Source: Pyropia haitanensis | Lineage: Eukaryota > Rhodophyta > Bangiophyceae > Bangiales > Bangiaceae | Length of the DNA stretch: 64,000 nt | Assembly (NCBI GenBank): GCA_008729055.1 | Contig: SDUX01000007.1 | Coordinates: forward strand, 1,908,064 to 1,972,063 | Direction of reading: 5' to 3' | Part shown: positions 44,114 to 55,450 of the stretch, in pieces | How the letters are laid out: the number at the start of each line of letters is the position of its first letter | How positions within the stretch are numbered: position 1 is the first letter of the stretch | Program-made: the position numbers and the translations under genes | Notes under the pieces: model-generated | The model's input: only the letters and a program-made list of their open reading frames with translations | What the model was told of the DNA's origin: nothing | Database searches by the model: none

Positions 44114-46543
44114 GATGGCGACAGTCCAACAACAGCAACGGATGGGAAGCGCCGAGTAGCAAAAAGGACAGAGTGGAGCGGGGAAAGGCTGTGAAAATGG
44201 AGGGGATAGAGGAGGAAGAGGAAGCACGACAGAGGTCGAGAAGGAAGAAAAGACGAATGAAACAGCGTGCAGCGCTAGTTGGCCGTGGCGGTAAACCAAA
44301 CCCGCAGCTCCGTGACGGACGCGAATCCCAACAGCGGGGGCTTGGTTTGAGGGCGCCTGACGCCACGATGCAAACGGCGTTCACGGCGGTGGCGGCCGAG
44401 ACGGCGTCGGCCACGATGCCATGTCTTGCAGCTGGCGGGCGGCATGCACGCTCGGCCAGAGCCCTGCCAGTGCATCGGACAAACTTGCTCACGGGTCCTT
44501 TACAGTGCGCGCAATACTGAGGCAGTTGGTTGTACTGCATGGATACAGAGAGAGAACTTATGCGCGCATGCGAACATTGTCCGACGTCGACCCTAACCAA
44601 TTCCAACCAAGCAGCTCGACACCAAGCTTACTATCGCTCCTGTGTCCGTTGTTGGGGTCGCGTCTCGGTCGTGTCGTGGAGCACCTCCCGCCGTGCTCGT
44701 CCCACCCCCGTCCCCCCCCTCCACACCGCTCCCCTCTTGTGATGGACGGTGCTTGCGCCTCTCCTCCGTCCACATCCGCCAACCGCGCACCTGGCGAGTT
44801 GTCGGTCGCGCCGCCAGGCTGTAAGCGACGCCCTGGACGGTGGGTCTCCCCGCCTCTGCACGGAAACACAGGTGCGGAGGGGGGGCGGCCAGGGGCTTGG
44901 ACAAAGGCAGCGCACGGCGAATCATTTCTGGGGAGCAACCTCCCCGTCCGAGCGCTCCTACACGTGCCGCCGCGGGGACAAGACGGCCGACGCTGTGCAA
45001 GGGATGAGCGGGAAGCGAGAGAGAGATAGAGAGAGAGAGGGACCCCCCCAACGGCTCTCGCGGCCACGGCAGCGGTCAGGCGGCCAAGCGATTGGCGGGG
45101 AGGCCAGGCACTGCGGCGCGGCCGCTGCCGCCCTCCCAGCGCCTCTGTATCGATACGCGCGCGCTCTTCACCCCCCCCCCCCCCCCCCCGCCGCGGCCTC
45201 CAGGAGGCACTCCGTCACGCGGTACGCCCATGCGCGCGGCCGCCACTGTCTTGCGCGTCACCCGGTTGGAGGCCCCCACGCCGGGCCACCGCTGTGGCTG
45301 TGTCGGGCGGGCGTGGGGCGGGGGGGGGGCGGGTGGGGGGGTGGGGGTGCGCCTGACGGGGGGGCGGCCGCCGCAGTGCGGCGCGCGTGGCGGGTGCCGC
45401 CGCCGTCAACGTGTGGCCGCGGCAGCCGGCGTGGCCGCGCCACCGGCCGTCGCTGCGGCGGCGCCGCTGTTTTCCATTGATCCTGGCCGGCCGCAGACCC
45501 GGCCGCTCCCCCGCCACCACCGCCCTTCACCACCACCGCTCCCCTCGCCGCGCCGCCGCCTACCCCCTCCCTCCCCTGCTGCCGCTACCGACCCACCGCT
45601 GTTTTCTGGTCCCCCCACAACAACCCTCCCCCCCCCCCCCCCCCTCCCCGCTGCCGTCGGGTTAGCGCCGTGCACTGCCAGGCGGTGGTGCATTGGCCGC
45701 GGCGGTCACCGCCGCGGCAGCGTGGGCGACGCCAGCGTCGGCGGCGGCGGCACGGATCTAACGGCCCCCGCTGTCGGCCTCGAGTCGCTGGCGGAGGGGG
45801 AGGGGCGGGGGGGGGGTGAGCGGCGCGGCGCCGATTGTGCACACCCCCCACCACGCACGGCGGGCTGCTGACGCGGCGCGCGTCCGTGCCGCGCGTGCCG
45901 CGCGGCCACGGCGCCGCACGGCGGGGCACGCGCGGTCGGGTGCGGCGGGCCGGCGGGCGCCCCAATTTCCATCCCCGCCTGGTAGGAGGGGGGGGGGGAA
46001 GGGGGCAGACGGGGGAGAGGGGGGGGCGGGAGGGAGGGGGGGGGGGTGGGCGTTGCGGGCGCTGCCGCCCGCCGCCGCGGCGGGGTGTACTATTGGCGCC
46101 GCCGGGCAGCTGCGGCGGGGGGGGGCGCGTACGTGTCGGCGGGCCCCAACGGTGTGGGTGGGCGGCGGTCGCGGCGCTTGCGGGTGGGAGGCAGTCGCGT
46201 CGCCTGCGGGTGGGTGGTGTCCTGTCCCGCCCGCCCGCCCGCCCGCCCGCCCGCCCGTCCACCCATCCTCCCCACACCCTTCCCCCGCCCCCCCCCCCTC
46301 CCCACTGCCCCTTGTTGGGCCCACCACCCCCGCCTCCACCCCCGGCCGCACCGCGGCGTCGACCCCCTCCGTCCCACCCGTGACGCACCGCCGCGCGCCG
46401 GCGTCGCCGCTCGCCGCCGCCTTGCCGCGCTGACGGTGGGATTGGTGTGGTGGTGGGGGTGGTGAGCGCGTTGCCGGGTGGCGCTGCCGTCGCCCCCGCC
46501 CCTCCCCTCTCCCTCCCCCCCCCCGTCCCCCCCGGGGTGCGCT
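44114..46543. other. 2.4 kb intergenic, low complexity
   Basis: Contains a GA microsatellite (45016-45038), many C and G runs (for example 45171-45189 and 45623-45645) and TGGGCGG-like repeats. Long open frames on both strands are simple-sequence shadows. This stretch must include the kinase promoter (left) and the VAP promoter (right), but no TATA box is evident. Confidence 0.4.
45016..45038. repeat. (GA)n microsatellite
   Basis: GAGAGAGATAGAGAGAGAGA-type run with a single T interruption. Confidence 0.9.
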
Positions 46544-47761
46544 ATGGAGTCCCTCCTGCTGGTGCAGCCGTCGAATGTGGACTTCCCCGCGACGGCGGCG
46601 CCCGCCGGCAGCGTCGGCGACTACGCGTCGGCGTGGCTCCGCCTGTCGTCCGCGTCGGCCAAGCCGGTGGCGTTCAAAGTCAAGACGACCAAGCCGTCCC
46701 GGTACTGCGTGCGGCCCAACCACGGGGTGGTGCTGCCCAACGGCGGGGTGGTAGATGTGGAGGTCATTTGCCTCGAGCCGCCGCCGCCAACGGCGGGCGC
46801 CGCCGCCGCCGGCGGCGCGCCGGTCGTCGTCTGCCGGGACAAGTTCTTGATACAGGCGACGCCCGCGACGGGCGCGGTGGGCGCGGCGGAGCTGGCTAGT
46901 GGCGGTGCCGCGTCGCTGTCGCCATCGTTTTGGTCGTCGGTGCCGCCGGGGGGGCTGCTGGAGCTCAAGATGAAGGTGAGCTTTGCGCCGCCGCCGCCGC
47001 CGGGCGCCGCCGCCGCCGAGGCGGTCGCCCCCACCGCGGCGGTGGCCGCTGCGGCCGCCGCCGCTGCCGCCACCGCCGCGGCCGCCGCCGCCACCCCGCC
47101 GCCGCCGCTGATGCACCCACCGTCGGCGGGCGCGCCGCCGCCTCCGCGCTTCTCTACCCCTGCGGCCGCGCCGCTGACGCCGGTGCAGCAGATGGAGGAT
47201 GTCCCGGTGCTGCCGTCTGCCATCCGCGCAGAGTCGGGCTTGTCCCCTGCGGTGGGGGCGGCCGACGCTGCCGGGCCGTCGGCCGAGGCGGCGCCCCGCA
47301 CCGGCGCGGCGGCCGCCGCCTTTGACGATGGCGAGGCGGCCGCCGCCGCGGCGGCGGCCGAGGAGGAGCGCTCCCGGAGGGAAGCGCAGCTGGCCGCTAC
47401 CGAGGCGCGGGTGGCGGACCTCGAGGCGCAGCTGCTCGCGTCCGAGTCGGAGCGGGACGGCCTGTCGCAGGCCCTCATTTCCGCCCGCTCGGCCGCCGCG
47501 CTGGCCGAAGCGGAGGCGGCAGACGCGACTGCCGCGACGGCGGCGGCCCAGGCCGCGTCTGCTGAGCGTGAGGCGGTTGCCCGGGTGGGCTCCATGGCAG
47601 CGGACGGTGCGGGGGGGGTGGCCGCCGACGCGGCCGCGTTGGCCAAGGAGGTGGGCAGCAAGGCCGGGGTGGTGGCGGCCTCCCCCGCAGGGGGGGTCAG
47701 CTACCTGCACGCGCTGCTGCTGTGCTTGCTGGTGATGTTGCTCACAAAGCTGTTTCTCTGA
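46544..47761 (+). CDS. VAP family (VAMP-associated) MSP-domain ER membrane protein
   Basis: 405 residues in one exon. The N-terminal MSP domain (about 5-145) begins LLVQPSNVDFP and contains the plant-VAP27-like signature FKVKTTKPSRYCVRPNHGVV with VLPNGGVVDVEV, the surface that binds FFAT motifs in partner proteins. It is interrupted by an Ala/Gly insert (about 86-92). An Ala/Pro linker follows, then a coiled coil (about 281-350, EEERSRREAQLAATEARVADLEAQ...), and a C-terminal hydrophobic anchor, YLHALLLCLLVMLLTKLFL, ending exactly at the C-terminus. This is the classic MSP/coiled-coil/tail-anchor layout of ER contact-site proteins. The start is ATG 46544, right before the first conserved strand; an upstream in-frame Met at 46478 would only add a Pro-rich leader. 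Confidence 0.92.
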   Translation: MESLLLVQPSNVDFPATAAPAGSVGDYASAWLRLSSASAKPVAFKVKTTKPSRYCVRPNHGVVLPNGGVVDVEVICLEPPPPTAGAAAAGGAPVVVCRDKFLIQATPATGAVGAAELASGGAASLSPSFWSSVPPGGLLELKMKVSFAPPPPPGAAAAEAVAPTAAVAAAAAAAAATAAAAAATPPPPLMHPPSAGAPPPPRFSTPAAAPLTPVQQMEDVPVLPSAIRAESGLSPAVGAADAAGPSAEAAPRTGAAAAAFDDGEAAAAAAAAEEERSRREAQLAATEARVADLEAQLLASESERDGLSQALISARSAAALAEAEAADATAATAAAQAASAEREAVARVGSMAADGAGGVAADAAALAKEVGSKAGVVAASPAGGVSYLHALLLCLLVMLLTKLFL

Positions 47762-48582
47762 ATGCCGAGCGCGACGGCGCAGGGCGGGCCGCCGACGCGG
47801 CGAGAAGGGAGAGGACCCCGTGGGGACGGGAGGGTGCGACAGCACGGGCACCAGGCCGGGCCGTTGGCCGCGGCAGCCCACGGGAGGTGTCGGCTTGCGT
47901 TTTGGAGGGGCGCATGGCCGCGGGTGGTGGCTTGTAGGGCCTGCGCGAGGGCGGGGCGCCGCGGACGGACGGGCAGGTGTGGGCGGCGGCGTGGTCACAT
48001 GCTGGGGCGCCCGCTGGCGTCCTCTGCGCTGCATCCACAAGGAGCACCCGTCGGCCGCAGCGGCCCTTGCCCTTGGTGGCTGCTTCTGGGCATGGCAGCC
48101 GCCGCGTTGCGTGCCCGTGGCGGCTCATGCTGGTTGCCCTTGTCGGGGGCCCGCGGACTCGGGTTGACGGCTAGTGCTGTAGAAGAAAAAGAAAATATAT
48201 TATATACACCTCTCCACGGGTCTTGACAGTTGGCGTGGTTGCCGCGCGCCCCAGCTTCCGAGCGCGCCTTGCCCAGCGTGCGCCACTCAGAAGGGGAGTG
48301 GCGATCGTGCATGCGTACACGTCCGTCCGAGGTGGTGGTCGCTCGGGACGGGAGACAGGCGACCGAGACACGTCCTTCCATCCACGAGGCGGTGATGGAA
48401 GTGAACGAAGCCGGCTCCGCCCAGGTTGGGTGCAGTGGACGAGCGGCTGCCACGAGTACAGATGGCCCTCCCGCGCGCGAGGCTGCGTAAGAGCGTCATC
48501 TAATGGATAGGAAATCACAATACACCAACACGTCACACGCGTGCGTCCTGTTAAAGGCAGCGCGTCGAACACATGACCAAAG
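47762..48582. other. convergent 3' region of VAP and TBC genes
   Basis: About 820 bases between two facing stops. A clear A/T island lies at 48181-48209 (AAGAAAAAGAAAATATATTATATACA) and may include poly(A) signals. No protein-coding evidence is seen. Confidence 0.4.
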
Positions 48583-51500
48583 TCACACGGCCGCGCTCCG
48601 GTCCACCAGCGCGTCGGAAGAAATGGTCATCACCGCCGACGGCGCCTCCTCCTCCTGCTCATCGGCCAACTCGTTGTACCGTGTCGGCGGCCCAGCCGAC
48701 ACGGAGCGGTTATGCTTTGCCGGCCGGGTGGACACGGGGCCACTGGGCCCGTCCAACGCTGTCGCCGCGGCCAGAGCACACGCCCCGCCTTCGTCCCCGG
48801 CCAAGGAGGCGGCCGCGCCGGCGTCGCCTCTGGGCGGCACTCCAAGGTCGGCGGCCCGCGTCACCGAGCCACTGCTACTGAGCTTGGTCGACAGCGCCAA
48901 GGGCGTCTTGCGGGATGCCCCAAACGCGTACCCGTAACGGTAGCCGCCGCTGCGCAGCGCGCGCGTCGCCTTGGTCGCCGACCCGAGAGCGCCGCCGCCA
49001 CTGCCACCAGTGCCGCCACTTCCCGCAGATGAGGACCCAGCCGCCGCGTCCTTGCCCACCGCCAGCAGCCCATCGTCGCGACGGCCACCAGCGTCTGGTG
49101 AAATGACGGCGGTGCAGCTCTTAGACGTTGCCGCTGCCGACTCAGACGCGGCGTGCTCCTCCTCACACGAGCGGAAAACCTCGGCAAAGTGGGTACGGGT
49201 GCAGTTGGTCACGGACCGCACGCTGTCCATCAGCATGTCAGGGTCCATTTCGTCAGCCGGCAGGTGAGACAAGAGGTAGGCGCAGTCCTCAAAGGGCATG
49301 GACAACAGTCGCGGGGAAAGCAGCTTGAGAATGCCCAACGCCGCACGGAAGATCACCACATCCCCGTCCAGCATGTACGCGTCCCAGATACGGGTGGCGT
49401 GTTCGAGCGGCAGCGCCCGGAGGTAGAGGGCCATAACCCAGTTGACGAGGTACATCTCAGGCTCCACCTGTTCACTCCGAAGGTGGGCGGCCAATTCGGG
49501 AAGCGCCTCCCTGAGGAGGCGCTCGTGGACGCGCATGTACAGGCGCACCTCCGGCATCTTCATACGGAAGAAGTGAAGGAAGCAGGATTGATGCAACATG
49601 TTGACAAAGCACGCGAACGCGTCGGGGGTGTCGAGGTAAAGCAACAACACTGCGCCGAGAAAGCTCATGCCCTGTGAGTAGCCAATGTCGGGCCGCAAGT
49701 AGGCAAACGCTTCGAGGATCTCCCGCAGGCTGCCCTCAAAGGCGCTGCCCGGCTGATGAAAAAAGGCCAAGTCTGGGAAGGTGCGAGGGAGGTCCAGCAT
49801 AATCGCCTTGTGTGCCGACCGCTCCCGTGACAACAGCGCCTCCGTATTGCTGGGCGATGGGGACGCTCGCGGTCTTGGACGCGACGGCTCGTCGTTGACA
49901 ACCAAGGACCGGTTCGGTACCTCCAAGCGGACAGCAAGACAGGGCTCGCCGGCAGTCGGGAGAGCGCTGCCAGATGTCGTCACCGCCTGTGCTGACGTTG
50001 GTGGTACACCAGGTGTTGGTGTCACCGCTGACCGCTCGCTGTCCCCATCACATAGGGTGTCGCTAGCATCCTTCCTGTCATTGGACTCAACTGCCGGTGG
50101 TATGACAGGGCCACTCGACGGGCCCCTGACGTCAGTCGCAGCGACGGATACCGCCGCCAGATTAGACGCATCCCGAGAGCGCAGGTACTCTTCGCGGCCC
50201 GACGCAGCCTGCTCCTTCAAGATGTTGAATAGCTGCACCGAGATGTCTAATGAGTTGCCCAGTGCGAGGGGCCACACCCGACCACGCACCGATGCCGGCA
50301 CGCCTTGAAAAACCAGGTCGCGAACGCGTCGAGAGGCCCGCCGCTTGGGCCACGACGACAGAATCTCGGTCTGCCACGCTGTTGTCAGGCGCGCCTGCTT
50401 CCGCTCAATCTCCAGCGACGCCGCCAGCCGACCGGCCGCGTCATCCGCGTCTGCCGCGGGGGCGGGCTCAGCCGCTCCGCGCGGTGCTGGCGAGCTGCTC
50501 CGGCTGTAGCGAAGCCCGTTTGTGCCCGCGTCCTCGCCAGAAGGCGCGGCAGCCCCGCTCTGGCTACTGTCGCCGGCCGAGTCACCAGGCAAGATAGGTA
50601 GCGGCGCTGGGGACGTCCGTCGGCCGCGCACCATACTGCCCATAGCTCGGGGTCCTCCCATGGCGAGGCCCCCCTTCTTCAGTGCTTTCCAGCCCTTGCG
50701 GAAGCCCCCACCAATGCTGTACGAACCGGCCTTGGTGCTGCTTGGCCGTGCCGGAGATTCGGTCCGAGGCGGTGACGGGCTCGGCGGCGACATGACTGCA
50801 GCCGCAGCAGCGGCAGCATCCGTGGTAGCAAGGACACTGGTTTCCACACCAGGCTTCATCTCCAGCAATGGCACACCTGCGCCGGCCTCTTGAGCCAATG
50901 GAACGTCCGGCGGCGGAGGCGGAGACGGGCGATCCCAGTCATCCCCCGCCGACGGTGTCGCCCCCACGGGTGGGAGCAGCTCCAACAAAGACACGCCGGC
51001 ACTTGGCGCCTTACGCCGTGGCAGTCGTGGGGGTGGGGGAGGTGACGGACGGGGCCACTCCTCCATCAGCGACTGCGGGAGCAACCTGCTAGAGGAGCCC
51101 GCTGAGCCTCCCCGGTTGTCGTGAGGCGTGCCGTCCGCCGTCTGACAAACGGCGTCCCAGCTCAGCGGCAGCGTCGACTGGGAAAGCGACGCACCTGGTG
51201 GTGCGGGCGAGGAACCCAGAGAAGAGGAACTGGACGTGCTCCGCTTACGGTCCAGTGGCGGTCGGCGCAGCTGCTGCGGCAGGCCCGACGGCGGCAGGCT
51301 CGTGCCGGCTACGGGCACCGCCAGCCGCTCCGTCGCGGTGGCCAGCTCGGTCACCTCAACTCGGCCGCCGAGGGGCGCGTCTGCGCCTGGAGAACTTACA
51401 TCATCGCCAGAAGACCCGGCCGTCCACGCTGAGGTGCCCGAGTCGGACCCCTCCGACGCGGGGAGGGAAGCAGAGGACGACGACGCAGACGGTGAGGCCG

Positions 51501-51606
51501 GGTGCGGAGGGGAACAAGAACCAGACGACTCGGACGAGGACACCTCAACGTAGGCGGCCTTGGTCTCCACCCCATGTTCCCGGCCCTTCTTCGTAAAGGG
51601 TAGCAT
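48583..51606 (-). CDS. TBC-domain RabGAP, TBC1D12/TBC1D14-like
   Basis: GTPase-activating protein for Rab proteins, acting in membrane trafficking or autophagy by family. 1007 residues in one exon. Residues 1-420 are Ser/Pro-rich and probably disordered, with two near-repeats of the form W(D/P)RPSPPPPP followed by a VSLLELLPP or VPLLEMKP block. The TBC domain starts GVPASVRGRVWPLALGN (about 435). The arginine finger lies in IMLDLPRTFPD (R608) and the glutamine finger in YSQGMSF (Q645), both intact. LVNWVMALYLRALPLEHATRIWDAY and FRAALGILKLLSP complete the domain to about 785. A ~115-residue disordered insert (480-595) separates the first helices from the arginine-finger block. The ~190-residue tail is Gly/Ser/Ala-rich. 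Start: Met 51606; no earlier in-frame Met is close. Confidence 0.93.
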   Translation of the reverse strand: MLPFTKKGREHGVETKAAYVEVSSSESSGSCSPPHPASPSASSSSASLPASEGSDSGTSAWTAGSSGDDVSSPGADAPLGGRVEVTELATATERLAVPVAGTSLPPSGLPQQLRRPPLDRKRSTSSSSSLGSSPAPPGASLSQSTLPLSWDAVCQTADGTPHDNRGGSAGSSSRLLPQSLMEEWPRPSPPPPPRLPRRKAPSAGVSLLELLPPVGATPSAGDDWDRPSPPPPPDVPLAQEAGAGVPLLEMKPGVETSVLATTDAAAAAAAVMSPPSPSPPRTESPARPSSTKAGSYSIGGGFRKGWKALKKGGLAMGGPRAMGSMVRGRRTSPAPLPILPGDSAGDSSQSGAAAPSGEDAGTNGLRYSRSSSPAPRGAAEPAPAADADDAAGRLAASLEIERKQARLTTAWQTEILSSWPKRRASRRVRDLVFQGVPASVRGRVWPLALGNSLDISVQLFNILKEQAASGREEYLRSRDASNLAAVSVAATDVRGPSSGPVIPPAVESNDRKDASDTLCDGDSERSAVTPTPGVPPTSAQAVTTSGSALPTAGEPCLAVRLEVPNRSLVVNDEPSRPRPRASPSPSNTEALLSRERSAHKAIMLDLPRTFPDLAFFHQPGSAFEGSLREILEAFAYLRPDIGYSQGMSFLGAVLLLYLDTPDAFACFVNMLHQSCFLHFFRMKMPEVRLYMRVHERLLREALPELAAHLRSEQVEPEMYLVNWVMALYLRALPLEHATRIWDAYMLDGDVVIFRAALGILKLLSPRLLSMPFEDCAYLLSHLPADEMDPDMLMDSVRSVTNCTRTHFAEVFRSCEEEHAASESAAATSKSCTAVISPDAGGRRDDGLLAVGKDAAAGSSSAGSGGTGGSGGGALGSATKATRALRSGGYRYGYAFGASRKTPLALSTKLSSSGSVTRAADLGVPPRGDAGAAASLAGDEGGACALAAATALDGPSGPVSTRPAKHNRSVSAGPPTRYNELADEQEEEAPSAVMTISSDALVDRSAAV

Positions 51607-52131
51607 TGGCAGTCACAGCCCCGGGCCGCACACGCCTACGTCGTAGCGACAAAAGCCACTACCTCAACGGGACGATGGCAGCGACATGAGAAGTGGTCGC
51701 CGCCACACTCGCGCCCGAGTCTGGGAGCGTCCGCAGAGAAGCAAACTAGTCGGTGCACCCCCCGCCACCAGCAGCGGACGCGTTGCACACTAAGCGTCGA
51801 GTGGCGGGCGGTGTGGGGCGTCCGTACGGTACCACAGGCGGCACGGGGAGAGTGGCACATGGGCCGGCCACCCACGTTTCGTCGAGCCATGCGCGGCACA
51901 CGGTTTGGGGAACACACCCTCACGAGCGTCAGCCACTGAAATTATTTTACTTCGTCAACATATTTGGTATAATTTCTCAGAAGTGTGTTTACCTGAACAC
52001 AAACTTACAATTACACGTGTGCCCCTGTCGTCCTCCCCGGAGATACGCGCTCGCACAACTGGACAGTACAACCCAGCTCGCACGCGACCGTCTCTGATCA
52101 CGACTGCCCACTTTCCCTGTATCCCAGCAAG
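51607..52131. other. divergent promoter region (TBC and PTPS-like genes)
   Basis: 525 bases between divergent starts. GC-rich near the TBC gene and clearly A/T-richer near the PTPS-like gene (about 51930-52010), marking the left edge of the AT-richer island that extends to about 57.5 kb. Confidence 0.4.
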
Positions 52132-53024
52132 ATGACTTTCGCAGTCGGTGTGCGGGACTCGCTGATGATTGCCCATTCGTTCAAGGGCGAAGAGTTTGGA
52201 CCGGCTCAGCAGGTATGCTCTGCGGGATCATTGTTGGGAGACGTTCGTGGGGATGTGAGGTTACACGATCTACGGCTCAGTCTCTAACATTTTCGTCAAG
52301 CACTGTCTCGGTTTTCTTCGACGCTGGTACGTCTCACCTGTGATCGCTGCTATGGTACTAGATGCATGGAGCCACCTATACTATTGACGCGGAATGGTCA
52401 GCGGCGAACCTGGTGCCTCGAGTCAACTGGGTGCTGAACATTGCGGACGCGTCCGACGCGCTGTCAGCTGTTGTCGCTGAGTGGAACTACCGCAACCTGG
52501 ACGACGTTCCCGCCTTTGCGGTAAGCTACTGGTTGTCTCCTCTGATGCATCGTGGTGTGTGCCTCAGTGTGTCGCTTATGGCGAGCGAGCATCTACTCAC
52601 ACCGCTGCTAGTCCCCCAATCTCGCGAAATGTGGTTGTACTGGCTTTCCTCGGTCCATTGAGCATCACATCCTGATCTGACGCAACTCTCACCATTCGCA
52701 GGGGGAGAACACGACGACTGAATTCCTCTCCCGAGCCATCCACTCCGCTCTGACCGAGCGCCTGCCGTCGTTCGTGGGTACTTTGAAGGTAAGTTTCTTA
52801 CGTGGACGGGCGAGCCTCTTATCACTTCGTGTGCGTCGCGCATGAAGCGCGGCGCTTAGTGTGACGCTTGCAAGCATGGCCAGGTGGGAGTACTGACTTG
52901 TCAGGCTGGAGTCAGCATCTGAGAGCTGGTTTCCTGTTGTCATGTGGAGCAGGTGACTCTTCACGAGAGCCACAAGGCGTGGGCGTCCTACTCTGCGGAC
53001 GTCCCTGCGCCATCGGATGCGTGA
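52132..53024 (+). CDS. 6-pyruvoyl-tetrahydropterin synthase / QueD family protein (four exons)
   Basis: Exons 52132-52212, 52362-52520, 52702-52788 and 52953-53024 join in phase 0 throughout into 132 residues; the introns (149, 181 and 164 bases) have GTATG, GTAAGC and GTAAGT donors and AG acceptors. Conserved pieces: VGVRDSLMIAHSFKGEEFGP with the first zinc histidine, QMHGATYTID, NYRNLDDVPAF, GENTTTEFLSRAI and VTLHESHKAWASY. The family is T-fold enzymes in tetrahydropterin or queuosine-precursor synthesis. The sequence resembles a bacterial (proteobacterial-type) subgroup that reads LHGATF where canonical enzymes have HGHNY, so one of the three usual zinc histidines is Ala, and the usual catalytic Cys before HGH is absent. 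The actual substrate is therefore open. The exons are less GC-biased than the rest of the window. Confidence 0.88.
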
Positions 53025-54887
53025 TTGCGAGAATGAAAGGCTGCTAGAGGATGACTCTATAAAGCTTCAGGTGTGGCTCGTGTTGAATTGCCTGGGACGG
53101 TGGCGCTGAACAAAATGCCCTAAAACGGCGTACGGCCGAATGCTGTTCGGAGGCGTCGAGGGTTCCTGCCCTAACGACTTTCCAGTTTTGACGACGTCGC
53201 AAGGGAGTCCTTACGAGACTTTTCAAAGCTTGAATGGCACTCCCTGTGTACATGTTCAATACTGGATGGAAAATGACTGTAGTAGCTGAAATTTGCGCCA
53301 AGTGTGGTAGTTTCCCATGGAAATCTCACGCGGTGTGGGTTTGCTCAGTGTTTTGGCACCCGTGTTTGTATTACCATGTCTTTTTGGTCTACTCTGCAGT
53401 CAAATGCGCGCGCAAAATCAGATTGTTGTATCCCTTCCAAAGGATGAAAAAAGTAAGGAACTGGTGGATCCTAACGACCAGCATTCGAAATGCTGATGTT
53501 TTCCAGTTTTATTACTAATCACAAGCGCGGAACCTGCAGGAAAAGAGGGATCTGTATTTTTGTCGGGAACGCAGGACGTCACCGCACGCACCCTTCCGAC
53601 AGAATGTCGGAGTTGTCGTCGTACGTGGTAATCTGGCCCGCCTGAGACTGGTGTCATGACTGTCGCGAAATCGCACTACACATCCTGGAGCGTACTAGGC
53701 CATTTGCTGGGACTCAGCCGTACCGTAAGCTCGCCCGGTGGGCGCGCAGCACAGGCCACCCTAAATTTTAAAGGCGACCCCATCGTCATACATTGACTGT
53801 GTGATAAGTGTGCTTTTTTTTTTCCTATGCATTTCATACTCAGCAGTTTACTAAAAATCATACTATATCATTGATAAACTCTGGTAAAGCACATAACTCA
53901 AATTAAGACAATAACCTTCGACCAATTTACATACTATTTGAACAATCGAATATTCCATACAGTTTATGCTGAAACAAAAAACATACTGAGTATCTTTGAA
54001 ACCATCGGAATTGCACGAGCACGCCCAATCTACCTCGCAGTGCGTGGTGCAGAGGATCGAGTCGTTGAAGGCTCAACTTAGAACAGAAGAAGGATTTTGC
54101 CCCACAAGAGCCCGTGACTGTCGCTTGACGGAGGGCCAGCTCGCGAAGGATAGGAGCGGACAATGTTCACTGTTCTATTCTTACACACTTGACCGGTGCA
54201 CTTATTCACTTTCAATGGGCTCGAATGAAGAGAATCATGGCCAGTAAATTATGTTTTCAATGCAAACCGCCTCAACCGAGTAAAGTCTCGGGGTTGATCA
54301 TATTCGTTGAGATTCGACGAAAAAAGCTTCTGTTTTTACTGTTTGTTATTGTAAAATTGACTTGCGCGATCGTGTATAGCCGTGAAGAAGTGGGTGCCAG
54401 CGGCGTTGTTTTTTTTGAAATAACACGGTAGTCGAGCCGAGACTGATTGTCGTCCGAGCGCACCCAAGAACAAATATTTGCCGTGATCCGCACTAGTTTT
54501 GTTCTTCGAGCGCCCTCCTCGCTATTCGATTCGAGGCAGCGCTTAAGTCGGCGCGGAGCGGCACGCAACATGCGCGACACGGCTCTCCACACCCCGAAGA
54601 GAAAATCAAGCACGCCACGTAAAACAAGCAAACAACGCAGCACGAGGATTAGGGCTATTAACGTAAGCCTCTTACGTTATGGGACATAAGGGGCTGTTGC
54701 ATGTGATTTTACCGCCGGCTTAAGGGAGCGACCGGTATGCTTATTCGTACGTCCAAAGCTCGACAGTACGGACAAGCATATTAAGCCTTCGTAAGGGGGC
54801 GATGTTCCAGTTACGTTTGGGCTCAGCCCAGCGCGCACCGTCCAGGTTCAGTTGGCTCTCTGCCTGGTTTTGGCGCCACTCCGCGTT
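53025..54887. other. AT-richer gene-poor DNA, no gene seen
   Basis: About 1.9 kb of balanced to A/T-rich sequence following the PTPS-like gene. Short frames on both strands have no recognisable domain. A small imperfect hairpin lies at about 54735-54782 (TATGCTTATTCGTAC and its near-inverse, 13 of 15 bases). It probably contains decayed mobile DNA. Confidence 0.4.
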
Positions 54888-55351
54888 TTGCAGTTTTCCT
54901 AATTTTGGCCGATCCGGACAAGAACAACAGTGCAAAAACAACAGTGCGAGCCAATCGTGTGCTGGCAGCTGAGGGCGAGCCAATAGTGTGCGGTAGGCGC
55001 CCGCTCTCCTGAAGCCGATGATTGGCTGCGGCCGCAGCCGGCCTCGTCCCAATTGCTGATTAGTCAGGACACTGTTGTTCTCTCGTCCGATCTCGCCTGA
55101 GGTTCCCTTTATCTCGGCTCGATCTTCTCAGCAACAGTTGTGCAGCTTGCCACAGATGTCTGTTCCACTCTGTTCTCCCCTTCACGTGCTCGGGAGATCA
55201 CCAGAAAATCTCAGATCGGACAGATTGCACAACAGCAGAGACTCATACGGAGCTCTGATTGGTCAAACAGGCAACCTGTGAAGTAATTGATTGGGCAGTG
55301 GACTGTTGTTCTTGTTCTTGTCAGGATCGGCCAATTTTCAGAAAACTGCAA
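54888..55351. mobile_element. MITE-like element with ~45-bp inverted ends
   Basis: The left arm 54888-54930 (TTGCAGTTTTCCTAATTTTG..., then GGCCGATCC and ACAAGAACAACAG) is inverted at 55303-55351, with a few substitutions and a small AAGAAC duplication in the right arm. An internal third copy of the arm motif (ACTGTTGTTCTCTCGTCCGATC) lies near 55072. No coding capacity is seen and no clear target duplication is visible, so class is uncertain. Confidence 0.6.
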
Positions 55352-55450
55352 TAGATTCACAACCTCTCCACGTCCCTACCCCCATATCTGATCCAGTCAA
55401 TTTATCCCCCTCTCCCCGACTGAGCCACGCTTCTCGCCAGAATGGCATCT

